This document shows, one piece after another, positions 1-8,850 of a stretch of 64,000 bases of DNA; within the stretch, counting starts at the first letter, position 1, and the number at the start of each line of letters is the position of its first letter. Where the stretch lies: the NCBI GenBank assembly GCA_023433505.1, contig JAEZCO010000091.1, positions 124,001 to 188,000 of the forward strand. The letters run 5' to 3'. The DNA is from Bacillota bacterium (GTDB lineage: Bacteria > Bacillota > Clostridia > Acetivibrionales > DTU013). Both the position numbers and the translations under genes were made by a program. The notes beneath the pieces were generated by a model that was not told where the DNA came from, did not search any database, and was given only the letters and a program-made list of their open reading frames with translations.

Positions 1-37
1 TTCCGGGAGAGATTACCAGCCTTTTCTCCGGTTTATC
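1..37 (-). terminator. possible hairpin after the first permease gene
   Basis: Just past the TAG stop of the permease gene, the minus strand can fold CCGGAGA against TCTCCCGG. The uridine run expected of an intrinsic terminator would lie outside the window, so this is only a possible terminator. Confidence 0.3.
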
Positions 38-1216
38 CTACTCAAACCGGAGAGCTTCTATGGGATGCAGCCTGGCGGCCTTATAAGCCGGAAACAGCCC
101 GAATATTATACCCACAAACAACGAGATGCCAAAGGATAGAGAAATCCAGAAAGGTGAATATACCGGTGTAGTCAGGTTCAATCCTCCGATAATGAACCGG
201 ATGATGCCCAACCCCAGCAAGACACCTATCAAGCCTCCTGTGCCGGTAACCATAATGGCCTCGATGAGAAACTGGACGAGAATGTTCCGCCTTTTCGCTC
301 CGATAGCCTTTCTGATGCCGATCTCCCGGGTCCTTTCCGTTACGGATACAAGCATGATATTCATGATGCCGATCCCTCCCACCAGAAGGGATATCGCTGC
401 GATACCGCCCAGAATGACCGCCATTGTCCCGGTAATATCATTCAAGGTTGATAACATCTGCGCCTGGTTAAACACGCTGAACGCATCGGCGCTTTTATAT
501 ATTTTTGTTAAATAGACTTTGAGCTCCTCCATGACGCTGTTCACTATTTCAGGGCTCGAGGCCTGAACGGAGAAAGTGCGTATGATTGTATTCCTGCTTA
601 ATCTTTGGGCCACGGTCACAGGGATGATCACCTGATCGTCGTCGGACCGGTCCTGTCCGTCGGCTTTTTCCTCCAGCAATCCCACCACCTTGAAAATCTG
701 TCCGTTGACCTTCATTGTCTTGCCTACCGGATCTTCGCCGCCAAAAACATCATTGGCCACTGCGGTGCCAATCACAGCTACCTTTTGCATATAATCCATG
801 TCAAAGGACAGCAAATACCTTCCGGACTGGACATGCGTATCTTTTATAAACTCATACTCCGGGCTTGTACCGTTCATTGTAGTGCTTCTGCTTTTATCGC
901 CTACCTTCACGGTCACACTGCTGTTTATCTGGGGAGCTATATAGGAAATGGCGCTGCTGTGTTCATCGGCAAATTCTTTTAACGATTCATACGTAAGATT
1001 CCTGTTGCTGTTTCTGCCGGTGATGGATATCTGAATGAGGTTTGTTCCCAGTCCCTGAATGGAATCGGTAATTTTCTTTGTCGCACCCTGTGCGAAAGCG
1101 ACAGCTGCGATAACGGCGCCGACTCCGATAATAACGCCCAGCATGGTGAGAAAAGAACGCACTTTGTTGTTTACTATGCTTTTCAACGCCATCTTGTAAG
1201 CTTGAAAGAAGCCCAT
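38..1216 (-). CDS. MacB-like ABC transporter permease (FtsX family)
   Basis: Membrane permease of a MacAB-type export system, 392 aa. The first transmembrane segment is at about residues 20-42, followed by a MacB periplasmic-core-like extracytoplasmic domain (about 45-245). The C-terminal FtsX domain holds three more segments, with the typical GGIGIMNIMLVSVTERTREI stretch and the RKAIGAKRRNIL loop that contacts the ATPase. The gene begins directly after the stop codon of the ATPase gene upstream, so the two are translationally coupled. With the adaptor gene it forms a three-gene set. The family exports peptides, antibiotics, lipids or lipoproteins in mechanotransmission style. The substrate here is unknown. 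Confidence 0.93.
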   Translation of the reverse strand: MGFFQAYKMALKSIVNNKVRSFLTMLGVIIGVGAVIAAVAFAQGATKKITDSIQGLGTNLIQISITGRNSNRNLTYESLKEFADEHSSAISYIAPQINSSVTVKVGDKSRSTTMNGTSPEYEFIKDTHVQSGRYLLSFDMDYMQKVAVIGTAVANDVFGGEDPVGKTMKVNGQIFKVVGLLEEKADGQDRSDDDQVIIPVTVAQRLSRNTIIRTFSVQASSPEIVNSVMEELKVYLTKIYKSADAFSVFNQAQMLSTLNDITGTMAVILGGIAAISLLVGGIGIMNIMLVSVTERTREIGIRKAIGAKRRNILVQFLIEAIMVTGTGGLIGVLLGLGIIRFIIGGLNLTTPVYSPFWISLSFGISLFVGIIFGLFPAYKAARLHPIEALRFE

Positions 1217-1897
1217 TTACACCACCGCCTCCCTGTCCTCGGTTATTTCGCCGTCCTGTATCCGGACCACTCTTTCAGCCATTGCCGCTATATTCGGGTC
1301 ATGAGTTATCAGAATGATTGTATTTCCATTTCGATGCAGCTCTTCCAAGGTATGCATCACTTCCTGGCCTGATTTTGAATCGAGGTTTCCGGTGGGTTCG
1401 TCGGCAAGGATGATGGGAGGGTCATTGACAAGAGCCCTGGCAATGGCCACTCTTTGCTGCTGTCCGCCGGACAGCTCGTTGGGCCTGTGATATATCCTGT
1501 CCCCAAGGCCCACGGCCTCAAGGGCCTGAACGCTTCTCCTGTGCCTTTCCTTTGACCCCACCCCCTGGTACACCAGAGGCAGTTCCACATTCTCAATGGC
1601 ATTCAGCTTCTGAATCAGGTTGAAGCCCTGGAAAATAAAACCGATTTTTTTGTTTCTTATTTCAGCCAGCTGGTCGTCGGACAGTTCGCTTACTTCCTTT
1701 CCATCCAGGACATAGGTCCCCGAGGAAGGCGTATCAAGACAGCCCAGCATATTCATTAAAGTTGATTTTCCCGAACCGGAGGGGCCGATAATCGCTACAA
1801 ATTCGTGCTTCGCTATATGCAAGGATACGTTGTTCAGTGCGTTTACAACATTTTCGCCCATCCGGTAAACTTTAGACATATTTGTTATTTTAATCAT
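1217..1897 (-). CDS. MacB/LolD-type ABC transporter ATP-binding protein
   Basis: Cytoplasmic ATPase of the first export system, 226 aa. It has Walker A GPSGSGKSTLMN, the ABC signature LSGGQQQRVAIARAL, Walker B IILADEPTGNLD and the H-loop histidine in LITHD. An in-frame ATG lies 12 bases upstream (1909), but the internal ATG at 1897 (MIKITNMSKVYRMG) has GGAG six bases before it and matches the usual family start, so it is preferred. The stop codon abuts the permease start. Lies 39 bp downstream of the adaptor gene in the same operon. Confidence 0.94.
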   Translation of the reverse strand: MIKITNMSKVYRMGENVVNALNNVSLHIAKHEFVAIIGPSGSGKSTLMNMLGCLDTPSSGTYVLDGKEVSELSDDQLAEIRNKKIGFIFQGFNLIQKLNAIENVELPLVYQGVGSKERHRRSVQALEAVGLGDRIYHRPNELSGGQQQRVAIARALVNDPPIILADEPTGNLDSKSGQEVMHTLEELHRNGNTIILITHDPNIAAMAERVVRIQDGEITEDREAVV

Positions 1898-1936
1898 ACA
1901 GCACTCCATCTGTTTTTTCCTGTTTAATTCCCATGA

Positions 1937-3934
1937 TTACCGCCGTGCGGCACCTTGCTGGCCCCCTTGGTTAAAGGTCCTGGCACCGCCTCCGGCCGGT
2001 ACGGCCCCTCCAATGCCGCCAAAGCCCATTCCGCCGAAGCCTGCCCTCATGGTGGCATTATTTTGTCCGGAGCTTGAGGCAAGAGCCGGCAGCACTACAC
2101 TTTCACCTTCCTGCAGGCCGCTGATCACTTCTACATAATCGTCATTGTTGATACCCAGCTCCACCGGCATCAAAACCGTGCTTCCGCCAGTGCCGTTATT
2201 TTGCATATTTGCCATACCTCTGCCGCTCCAGGCGTTTCTCATGGCACCATTGCCTCCGGCGTTTCCTCCGCCGTTGGGTGCGGCTGCATTCCCCGAGCCG
2301 CCCGCATTACTGCCGTTATTAGCTGCATTCCCGGTATTTCCTGAATTCTGGGCATTGTCACCTGCATTGCTCCTCGTCCCCCTCGTCCTATTCCCACCGC
2401 CTGCATTGCCGGTGGGATTACCGGAGTTGGATTTCTCCCCGTTGGCAGGATTTCCGTTCAATCCGGCTGCATTATTGCCATTTCCCTGGGAACTTCCCAA
2501 AACCATGACGAAATTCCTGTTATTCACTTTTCGGATGGCTTCCAGAGGAACCATCAGTATGTCTTTCTTTTCGCTGATCATAATGGCTGCGTTGGCATTC
2601 ATGCCCGCCTTCAATTTGGAGGTTTCATTGATGCTGACGGAAACGGGATAGGTGGTGACCCCGTTTTGGGAAGTCCCCTCAACGGCTATTTTTGATACCT
2701 GGCCCGTCAAGGGCTTGGAAGTGGAATCCGGAAGTGCATCTACGGTAATGCTGGCTTTTTGGCCCACCTCAATTTTGGCTATGTCAAGCTCGTCGATGGG
2801 AATGGAAAACTCCATGTGATCAGGGTCCGATATGGTGGAAAGCAGGGTTCCCCTTTCCGCCGCATCTCCGTTGGAAGCATCCTGCTTGATGACGGTGCCT
2901 GAGATGGGAGCTTTGATTTTATAGTTTTCCAGTTGCTTCTCCGCATTGTCCAACTGGTTTTGCAAATCTTTGATCCGCAGCGCCGTTGTATCTCTGCTGG
3001 ATATGAGGTCGTCGTTGCTCAATTCCATAAGGACCGTCCCCTTTTTCACATATTGGTCCTTGTCGACATACAGCTTTTTGATTGTACCGCCGCTTTCCGA
3101 CTTGACGGATACTTTTTGGGCAAAGGCAAAGGTCCCGTTTTCCACACTGGAATAGGAGTTTATTTCCACTTTTGCCGTTTGTCCTTCCAGGGAGTACCCG
3201 GGGTTTGGCACGGATATCTCCACATTTTTCAAAACACTGCCCTCAGAGGTGGTTGTGGTTTTGTCGCTGACATGCGTTACCTTGCCGGTCAAGGTTTGAA
3301 AAGAACCGGGGAATACGACCTCCGCTTCCTGCCCCACCTTGATTTCAACAAAAGAGTTAAACGGAAGCGTCAGTGTGAATTCGGAGCTCTCGGAAATGTT
3401 CAATACCGTTGAGCCTTTGCCTACATTGTCCCCTTCGCTGGCCGTCAGGTCGGATATATATCCGCTGGAGGGCGCTACGACTTTAAGCTTGCTTATGTTG
3501 CTTTCGGTAGTATTTTGGGTGATCTGTGTCTGCTGAATATTGTTCTTGATGTTTTCAATGCTGAGTCTGGCGTCGGAATCATCCAGCTCATACATCAAAT
3601 CGCCTTCCTTGACTTTATCGCCTTCCTTGAAATAAACTTTGCTTATGGTGGAGTTGACACCTGGATATACGTCAACTCTGCTGGCGGACGAAATGGCGCC
3701 CGACCCTGTGACGGTCACATTCAAATCGCCTTTGACGACAGGTTCGATTCTCATCTGCTGGGCCGACAGGTTCCTTGTGCCGAAGATACCGGCGGCAACA
3801 GTACTGCGGAGGCCGAAAACGTTGTAACGGAAAAATATTCCTACTACCAGCAGAAGAAGGATGCAAATCGATATAATTCTAAAGGACTTTTTTTGAAATA
3901 GTCTTTTTAGGAAGCCGGTATCATTCTTACTCAT
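1937..3934 (-). CDS. HlyD/MacA-like adaptor with Gly/Asn-rich insert
   Basis: Membrane-fusion-type adaptor of the first export system, 665 aa, with AGGAG nine bases before the ATG. One N-terminal anchor segment (about residues 18-40) is followed by biotinyl-lipoyl-like halves (for example GDKVKEGDLMYELDDSDA), a short coiled coil (about 315-340), and beta-barrel domains. A long low-complexity region (about 480-590), rich in Gly, Asn, Ala and Ser, interrupts the C-terminal part, and the end is again Gly-rich. Related Gram-positive adaptors such as YknX are generally much shorter. It leads the operon adaptor-ATPase-permease and links the permease to the cell wall space. The function of the insert is unknown. 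Confidence 0.88.
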   Translation of the reverse strand: MSKNDTGFLKRLFQKKSFRIISICILLLLVVGIFFRYNVFGLRSTVAAGIFGTRNLSAQQMRIEPVVKGDLNVTVTGSGAISSASRVDVYPGVNSTISKVYFKEGDKVKEGDLMYELDDSDARLSIENIKNNIQQTQITQNTTESNISKLKVVAPSSGYISDLTASEGDNVGKGSTVLNISESSEFTLTLPFNSFVEIKVGQEAEVVFPGSFQTLTGKVTHVSDKTTTTSEGSVLKNVEISVPNPGYSLEGQTAKVEINSYSSVENGTFAFAQKVSVKSESGGTIKKLYVDKDQYVKKGTVLMELSNDDLISSRDTTALRIKDLQNQLDNAEKQLENYKIKAPISGTVIKQDASNGDAAERGTLLSTISDPDHMEFSIPIDELDIAKIEVGQKASITVDALPDSTSKPLTGQVSKIAVEGTSQNGVTTYPVSVSINETSKLKAGMNANAAIMISEKKDILMVPLEAIRKVNNRNFVMVLGSSQGNGNNAAGLNGNPANGEKSNSGNPTGNAGGGNRTRGTRSNAGDNAQNSGNTGNAANNGSNAGGSGNAAAPNGGGNAGGNGAMRNAWSGRGMANMQNNGTGGSTVLMPVELGINNDDYVEVISGLQEGESVVLPALASSSGQNNATMRAGFGGMGFGGIGGAVPAGGGARTFNQGGQQGAARR

Positions 3935-4317
3935 TTGTCACACTCCTATGAATATCGTGAGTATTTTGGGTTCAACTTACATTTTATCGCGGATTTGTGA
4001 ATAACCCTCGAAAAAAATATTAACAAACTATGAATATTTATTATTAAACAAGTTTATTCGTCCTTTCCTTCTTATGGCATAATCCGGCATTTGTAGGGCT
4101 TTGGCGCCTTTTTCCGGCACCGTCGTTTTTTTTTAGAAATTATCCTTCGACAGCAGGTTCAATCATATGCCTTTTATGGTATAATAAGAAAAATACAAGC
4201 TATGCTTGTTAACTAATTTGTAACTATTTTGTATGCAAAATACGGAACCATTATATGAGACAATTCGTCATATATATCCGTATAATTTGCTATTACAGAC
4301 AAAAGGGGGCAGCAGCA
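3935..4317. promoter_or_regulatory. divergent intergenic region between two export systems
   Basis: AT-rich 383-bp gap between two divergent operons. On the plus strand TATAAT at 4180-4185 is a good -10, with TTCAAT at 4158-4163 as a poor -35 (16-bp spacer), so activation by a regulator is possible. No clear minus-strand promoter was found for the adaptor gene. Two runs of T/A occur near 4128 and 4010 without a convincing hairpin. No coding remnant recognised. Confidence 0.45.
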
Positions 4318-5022
4318 TTGTCCATCATCGAAATGAAAGGCATTACAAGGCAGTACAAGAACGGCCAGATCCGTGTCGAAGTGCTCAAAGGTGTGGACTT
4401 AAGCATCGACAATTCGGAATTTGTATCCATCATGGGCCCGTCGGGATCCGGCAAGTCCACCCTGTTGAATATATTGGGGTGTCTTGATTCACCTACATCC
4501 GGTACATATGTACTTGACGGCAACAGCGTAGGAAAGCTGGGTGACGGAACCTTATGCGATATAAGAAATCAATACATCGGCTTTGTGTTTCAACAGTTTC
4601 ACCTGTTACCCAAGCTGAATGCTCTTGAAAATGTCCAACTGCCCTTGATATACCGGGGGCTTTTCGGAAGAGAGCGCAGGCGCGCTGCTATGGAAGCACT
4701 CGAAGTGGTGGGGCTGGCAGACAGGATGGATCATCTTCCTTCACAGCTGTCGGGAGGTGAACAGCAAAGAGTCGCCATCGCAAGAGCCATCAGCATGAAA
4801 CCGTCGCTGATCCTTGCCGATGAGCCCACCGGCGCGCTGGATTCCAATTCCGGCGCCAACATTATGTCCATTTTTCACGACCTGAACGAAAACCAAAAAA
4901 TGACCATCGTGCAGGTCACCCACGACATCAATGTTGCCAATCACGGAAGTAAGATTTTCCGTATATTGGACGGATTAATCGATAAAGTGGAAATTCTCAA
5001 AGAAAAAGAAGCACTAGTCTGA
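4318..5022 (+). CDS. MacB/LolD-type ABC transporter ATP-binding protein (second system)
   Basis: ATPase of the second export system, 234 aa. Walker A GPSGSGKSTLLN, Q-loop FVFQQFHLLP, signature LSGGEQQRVAIARAI, Walker B LILADEPTGALD and VTHD are all present. An ATG 63 bases upstream keeps the frame open, but the TTG at 4318 is preceded by AAAGGGGG at an 8-base spacing and gives the family-typical N-terminus MSIIEMKGITRQY, so TTG is chosen. First gene of a plus-strand operon ATPase-adaptor-permease, an order different from the neighbouring divergent system. Confidence 0.92.
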   Translation: MSIIEMKGITRQYKNGQIRVEVLKGVDLSIDNSEFVSIMGPSGSGKSTLLNILGCLDSPTSGTYVLDGNSVGKLGDGTLCDIRNQYIGFVFQQFHLLPKLNALENVQLPLIYRGLFGRERRRAAMEALEVVGLADRMDHLPSQLSGGEQQRVAIARAISMKPSLILADEPTGALDSNSGANIMSIFHDLNENQKMTIVQVTHDINVANHGSKIFRILDGLIDKVEILKEKEALV

Positions 5023-5049
5023 AAGGTATATTAATAGGGGGTTAGAATA

Positions 5050-6717
5050 ATGGCACAACGTATAATTATTATTTTTTTGATCCTGGTAATCGTTCTTGGC
5101 GGCGGTATGTATGCATACAAGGAACTCATGCCTCCCGCTGACCAGGCAACGACAGGGCCGGTATACGCTACCAAAGCGGTTGTAAAAGGTGATATATCCG
5201 TGGGGGTGGAGACGGTAGGCGGTCTTGACCCATCCCAGCAGGGTGGTTTGAGAGTTCCCGGCGTCATGAACGGCATGGCTTCCGCGCAATATACCCTGAA
5301 GGAATTTTTCGTCAAAGAAGGCGATTCCGTTAAAACCGGGCAGCTTATAGCAAAGCTCGACTCCCCCGGTCTTGAAACAAACATCAAGACAAAGCAGGAG
5401 GACCTTGCATCCAAGACCCAACAACTGGCTGAGCTATGCCAGGTACCTGTGAGCGAGATCAACAATATCAACCCTTCAAGGGGAATAACCGTCACGGCTC
5501 CCATTGATGGTACCGTGACCGATTTGGATGCCAAGGAAGGAAAGGAACTGGATCTTGGACACATCATCGGCAGAGTTGTCGATAACTCCAAGTATAAAAT
5601 GGATTTTGTCCTGTTTGAAGCAGAATACCCAAAAGTTAAAACAGGCCAGAAGGTCATCGTCCGGTTTTCTAATTTCGATGGCAACAGCGAAGCCACTGTG
5701 ACGTACATAAATCCCAATGCTACTCCCTATAAATCGGGAGACGGCTTTGCGGAGGGATACGCCCACAACGCTACCATCGAAGGAAAGAACCAAGGCCTTG
5801 TGCAGCGCGATATGGAAGCCACCATCGGAGTAAAGGATGACAAGGGCAGCAATTTCTATTTTTCCAATAAGGCAAAGGTTACCGGATTTGCACAAGATGA
5901 AAAGATGGTAAATACCATAAAAGCTGTGGTAACCAGGGTTTATGTGGATAATCTGGACCCCGTCAAAAAGGGCGATCCCGTTATATCAATGGCAGGAAGC
6001 GACATTCAACAGCTGATCCAGACTAAGCTGAACGAAATCAGAGAATTGAGAAATGCGCTCCAGGACATGACAACACTGCAAAGCCAGATGAACGTCACTG
6101 CTCCTATGGACGGAATCGTTGCGGGCCTGTACAGGCAGGTGGGCGAATCCGTCGGACCGGGGGAATGGTTTGGAAGCCTCTACACCGTTTCCGACATGAG
6201 CATGTGGTGCATGGTTGACGATATCGATATTATCAATATCCGTATGGGGGCGCCGGTCAAGGTCACCGTTGACGCCGTTCCAGGAAAAACCTTTAAAGGC
6301 GAGGTCAACTATGTCTCTACCATGGCCGAGCAAATGGACGGAAAAACCTCCAAGTTCAGAATCGGCATCAAAGTACAGGGCGACGGAGATTTGAAGCCCG
6401 GCATGCAGGCAAAGGCCTATATCGATGCAGGCAGCGCCAAAAGTGTTCTGCTGGTCCCTATAGAGGCAGTCTTCGAAGAAAGCGGTAAAATGCAGGTAGA
6501 GGTCCTGAATTCCGACGGCACCACCACGGTGACAAAGGTTACCCTGGGATTGATGAACGACAAGCTGGCAGAAGTGAAGGAAGGATTAAAGGAAGGCGAC
6601 CAGGCAATTACAGGCAGTACCTCCGACTTGCTGCCCAGTCAGCATATCAAATCGGAAGGCGGTCTGATGCCTCAAGCCAGCGGCACGGCAAAACCGACTC
6701 CCAAACCGCAAGAATAG
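5050..6717 (+). CDS. HlyD/MacA-like adaptor, 555 aa
   Basis: Membrane-anchored adaptor of the second export system. A signal-anchor segment occupies residues 3-22. Two lipoyl-like regions are visible (ITVTAPIDGTVTDLDAKEG at about 148 and MNVTAPMDGIVAGLYRQ at about 349), so the protein carries two hairpin-like adaptor units rather than one. Beta-barrel segments follow, then a Pro/Lys/Thr tail. Begins 27 bp after the ATPase stop and lies 135 bp before the permease. It probably couples permease movements to substrate passage. At 555 aa it is longer than the usual single-unit adaptors. Confidence 0.88.
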   Translation: MAQRIIIIFLILVIVLGGGMYAYKELMPPADQATTGPVYATKAVVKGDISVGVETVGGLDPSQQGGLRVPGVMNGMASAQYTLKEFFVKEGDSVKTGQLIAKLDSPGLETNIKTKQEDLASKTQQLAELCQVPVSEINNINPSRGITVTAPIDGTVTDLDAKEGKELDLGHIIGRVVDNSKYKMDFVLFEAEYPKVKTGQKVIVRFSNFDGNSEATVTYINPNATPYKSGDGFAEGYAHNATIEGKNQGLVQRDMEATIGVKDDKGSNFYFSNKAKVTGFAQDEKMVNTIKAVVTRVYVDNLDPVKKGDPVISMAGSDIQQLIQTKLNEIRELRNALQDMTTLQSQMNVTAPMDGIVAGLYRQVGESVGPGEWFGSLYTVSDMSMWCMVDDIDIINIRMGAPVKVTVDAVPGKTFKGEVNYVSTMAEQMDGKTSKFRIGIKVQGDGDLKPGMQAKAYIDAGSAKSVLLVPIEAVFEESGKMQVEVLNSDGTTTVTKVTLGLMNDKLAEVKEGLKEGDQAITGSTSDLLPSQHIKSEGGLMPQASGTAKPTPKPQE

Positions 6718-6852
6718 TGGAAACAAGCACAGTGAAAATATAACTTCCCAATAAGTTTCTGAAAGCTCAGGTCCATAGCGGTCCGCATTTTCAGGAATAG
6801 CGGAGGGAATATCTTCAGTGCTCACAACCTGATAATATGGAGATGTTGATCA

Positions 6853-8253
6853 ATGATAAAACGCAAAAAACCATTCTATTCCATTTTCACACGGTTTTGG
6901 TTTGCTGCCAGAATGGCAATGCAGGGCGTCCTTGCAAATCCGCTCCGTTCCGCATTGACCATTTTGGGCGTCGCCATAGGCGTTGCCTCCGTCGTAAGCC
7001 TCATGGGCATTGGTGAAGGCGCCAGGAAGGCTGTTGTAGAACAGTTTAAAAGTCTTGGCTCCAATGTTATCGCTATCCAGGCCCAGAATGAGACGGCGGA
7101 GTTCCAGCCGGAATACGCCGCTGAGCTTATCAACCGGGTGCAAGGCTTGAAATTGACAACCCCCGTGGCTTACGCCAAAGCCGTGATGAAGTGGCGAAGG
7201 ATCCGGGGTAATGTAGAAATCATCGGCGTAAATGGCAGTTATCCTGAAATCAGGGATCACAAAGTGCTTACGGGCAAATTCTTCAACGATTTGCACGTGA
7301 AGCAGCGTTCCCAGGTAGCTGTCATCGGATATAATCTGGCAAAAAGTCTGGGAAGCGGACGCAACCTTGTGGGCAGTTCCCTTACGCTTAACGGCGCAAC
7401 CTATTCCATCATCGGAATCATGTCGGAAAAAGGTTCAGGCAATGCCGAAGGCGTTGACGATAAGATTCTAGTCCCCTATACCTCCGCCCTTAAAATATCC
7501 GAAGCAAAGAAAGTCAAAGATATTTGGGGGAAAGCATCCTCCAAAGTTGATACGGACCTGGCAGTGGTCCAATTGAGCAGAATCATCAAAACCAAGCTGG
7601 GACTTCGGAAGAATGCTCCCACATACGGAGGGACCAACGGCGGCGCCCAGGGCGGTGCTGAAGGTGCAAACGGCGCGTTGGCGGCTGCCGCCGGCGGAGT
7701 TGTCGTAGACGGCGGGAAAGGCGTAGCTGTATCGGAGCCTGCTGGGGAGCAGCCCAACGGTCCGGACGATGGAGGGTCGGGAAAACCTGAAATTTCAGGT
7801 CTCGGCGATGATCTGGTCACCATAACCAGCCTTAACCAGCTGGTTGAGGAAGCTGACAATACCAACCGGGTCATGACGCTGCTCCTTGGCGGAATCGCCG
7901 CAGTCTCTCTTCTTGTAGGCGGACTTGGTATTATGAATATCATGATGGTTTCCGTCAGTGAAAGAACAGAGGAAATCGGCGTGAGAAGAGCTTTAGGCGC
8001 CAAACAGGGCGACCTGCTGTTCCAATTCATGCTGGAAGCGCTCTACGTAAGTCTCTTCGGCTCCATTGCCGGGATCGCTGCCGGTATATGGGGATTGAGT
8101 GTTTTCAACAGTATCGGCTATGACACTGCCATCAGCTTCCAGGCAATAAAGATCGCAACAGTTGTGGCGTTGGCCTCAGGACTGCTCTTTGGAGTGTATC
8201 CTGCAATATCCGCCTCTGCCCTGCCTCCGGTAGAAGCACTCAGGCGGCAATAA
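6853..8253 (+). CDS. MacB-like ABC transporter permease with Gly/Ala-rich insert
   Basis: FtsX-family permease of the second system, 466 aa. The first membrane segment lies at about residues 30-55 and is followed by an extracytoplasmic MacB core domain. Three C-terminal segments follow, with GGLGIMNIMMVSVSERTEEI and RRALGAKQGDLL. Between the core and second membrane segment, about residues 257-318 form a Gly/Ala/Pro-rich insertion not found in the sister permease at 38-1216. The 135-bp gap to the adaptor gene has no obvious terminator, so co-transcription is likely. Substrate unknown. Confidence 0.92.
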   Translation: MIKRKKPFYSIFTRFWFAARMAMQGVLANPLRSALTILGVAIGVASVVSLMGIGEGARKAVVEQFKSLGSNVIAIQAQNETAEFQPEYAAELINRVQGLKLTTPVAYAKAVMKWRRIRGNVEIIGVNGSYPEIRDHKVLTGKFFNDLHVKQRSQVAVIGYNLAKSLGSGRNLVGSSLTLNGATYSIIGIMSEKGSGNAEGVDDKILVPYTSALKISEAKKVKDIWGKASSKVDTDLAVVQLSRIIKTKLGLRKNAPTYGGTNGGAQGGAEGANGALAAAAGGVVVDGGKGVAVSEPAGEQPNGPDDGGSGKPEISGLGDDLVTITSLNQLVEEADNTNRVMTLLLGGIAAVSLLVGGLGIMNIMMVSVSERTEEIGVRRALGAKQGDLLFQFMLEALYVSLFGSIAGIAAGIWGLSVFNSIGYDTAISFQAIKIATVVALASGLLFGVYPAISASALPPVEALRRQ

Positions 8254-8274
8254 AACTAACCGGTTTTAATCCAT

Positions 8275-8344
8275 TTAGCAAGGGGACGCGGTTGTTGTCA
8301 ATTCACCATGTTGACAGGAACCCGTCCCCTTGTCATTTTGCTAA
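8275..8344. repeat. 70-bp palindromic element (TTAGCAAGGGGACG ends)
   Basis: Long imperfect inverted repeat. TTAGCAAGGGGACG at the left pairs with CGTCCCCTTG...TTGCTAA at the right, and inner arms TTGTCAA/TTGACAG add to the stem. It starts 22 bp after the permease stop and could also end that transcript. The pattern resembles REP/RAYT-type palindromes. No transposase is in the window. Confidence 0.65.
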
Positions 8345-8372
8345 GCCTCCAAACTAGTATCCTGTAACAACT

Positions 8373-8442
8373 AAATGTTGTCATCTGAGCGTAGCGAAGA
8401 ATCCTGACAGGTAAGATCCTTTGCTACGCTCATGATGACATT
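8373..8442. repeat. inverted-repeat element with GAGCGTAGCGAAG arms
   Basis: Arms AAATGTTGTCATCTGAGCG and its near complement flank a short centre, with GAGCGTAGCGAAGAATC against GATCCTTTGCTACGCTC. This type of intergenic palindrome is dispersed in many bacterial genomes and behaves like a non-autonomous mobile repeat. Arm length is about 30 bp with a few mismatches. Confidence 0.7.
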
Positions 8443-8460
8443 TGGTTTTATGCTCTTATG

Positions 8461-8559
8461 TGTCAATGCGAGCAGAATGTAATGGAGCGCGGTAATCTCC
8501 GCTTTTGTCTTTACCTTCGGTATGAGCTTCACACGTCGCTGCCGCTCCTCGGAATGACA
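8461..8559. repeat. inverted-repeat element with TGTCAATGCGAGC / GGAATGACA ends
   Basis: Ends TGTCAATGCGAGCAGAATG and CGCTCCTCGGAATGACA are near complements. The inner part contains GGAGCGCGGTAATCTCCGC, which itself folds. It resembles a second common intergenic palindrome family and lies 18 bp from the previous one. Confidence 0.6.
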
Positions 8560-8586
8560 AGCTTTGGTGATAGCTCCCGACACGCA

Positions 8587-8669
8587 GAATCCATGATAGG
8601 AAAGCCAAGGCCGGCCTGTTCAAAGGTATGTCCATCCAGTGAAACAAGTTGGCTTTCTATCATGGATTC
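8587..8669. repeat. 83-bp inverted repeat with 21-bp arms
   Basis: GAATCCATGATAGGAAAGCC at the left is matched by GGCTTTCTATCATGGATTC at the right with one extra G in the left arm. The centre is about 40 bp and does not code. This is the fourth palindrome in the same gene-free block. Confidence 0.7.
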
Positions 8670-8760
8670 ACATTCAGTATGAGCATATCGTCAGTGATTA
8701 TACATATACGCTCATTATTCTTTAAACCTATTGTGCCAGCTTGGAAATACATTCGAATGT

Positions 8761-8788
8761 TTCACACCTGAATAAAAAATGATAGAAT
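8761..8788 (+). promoter_or_regulatory. candidate promoter of the CCA-adding enzyme gene
   Basis: TTCACA (8761-8766) and TAGAAT (8783-8788) are separated by 16 bp, about 60 bp ahead of the chosen GTG start. Confidence 0.45.
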
Positions 8789-8850
8789 AAATGCAAGTGG
8801 AAAAGAATACTATGATGGAGCTAACCACTATAGAAAGAGGCATTATATCA

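Noticed and set aside
2145..2651. Plus-strand open frame of 168 codons over the first adaptor gene
   Set aside because: It is the antisense of the Gly/Asn-rich insert, whose low-complexity codons leave the opposite strand open. It has no binding site and a Pro/Leu-rich translation.
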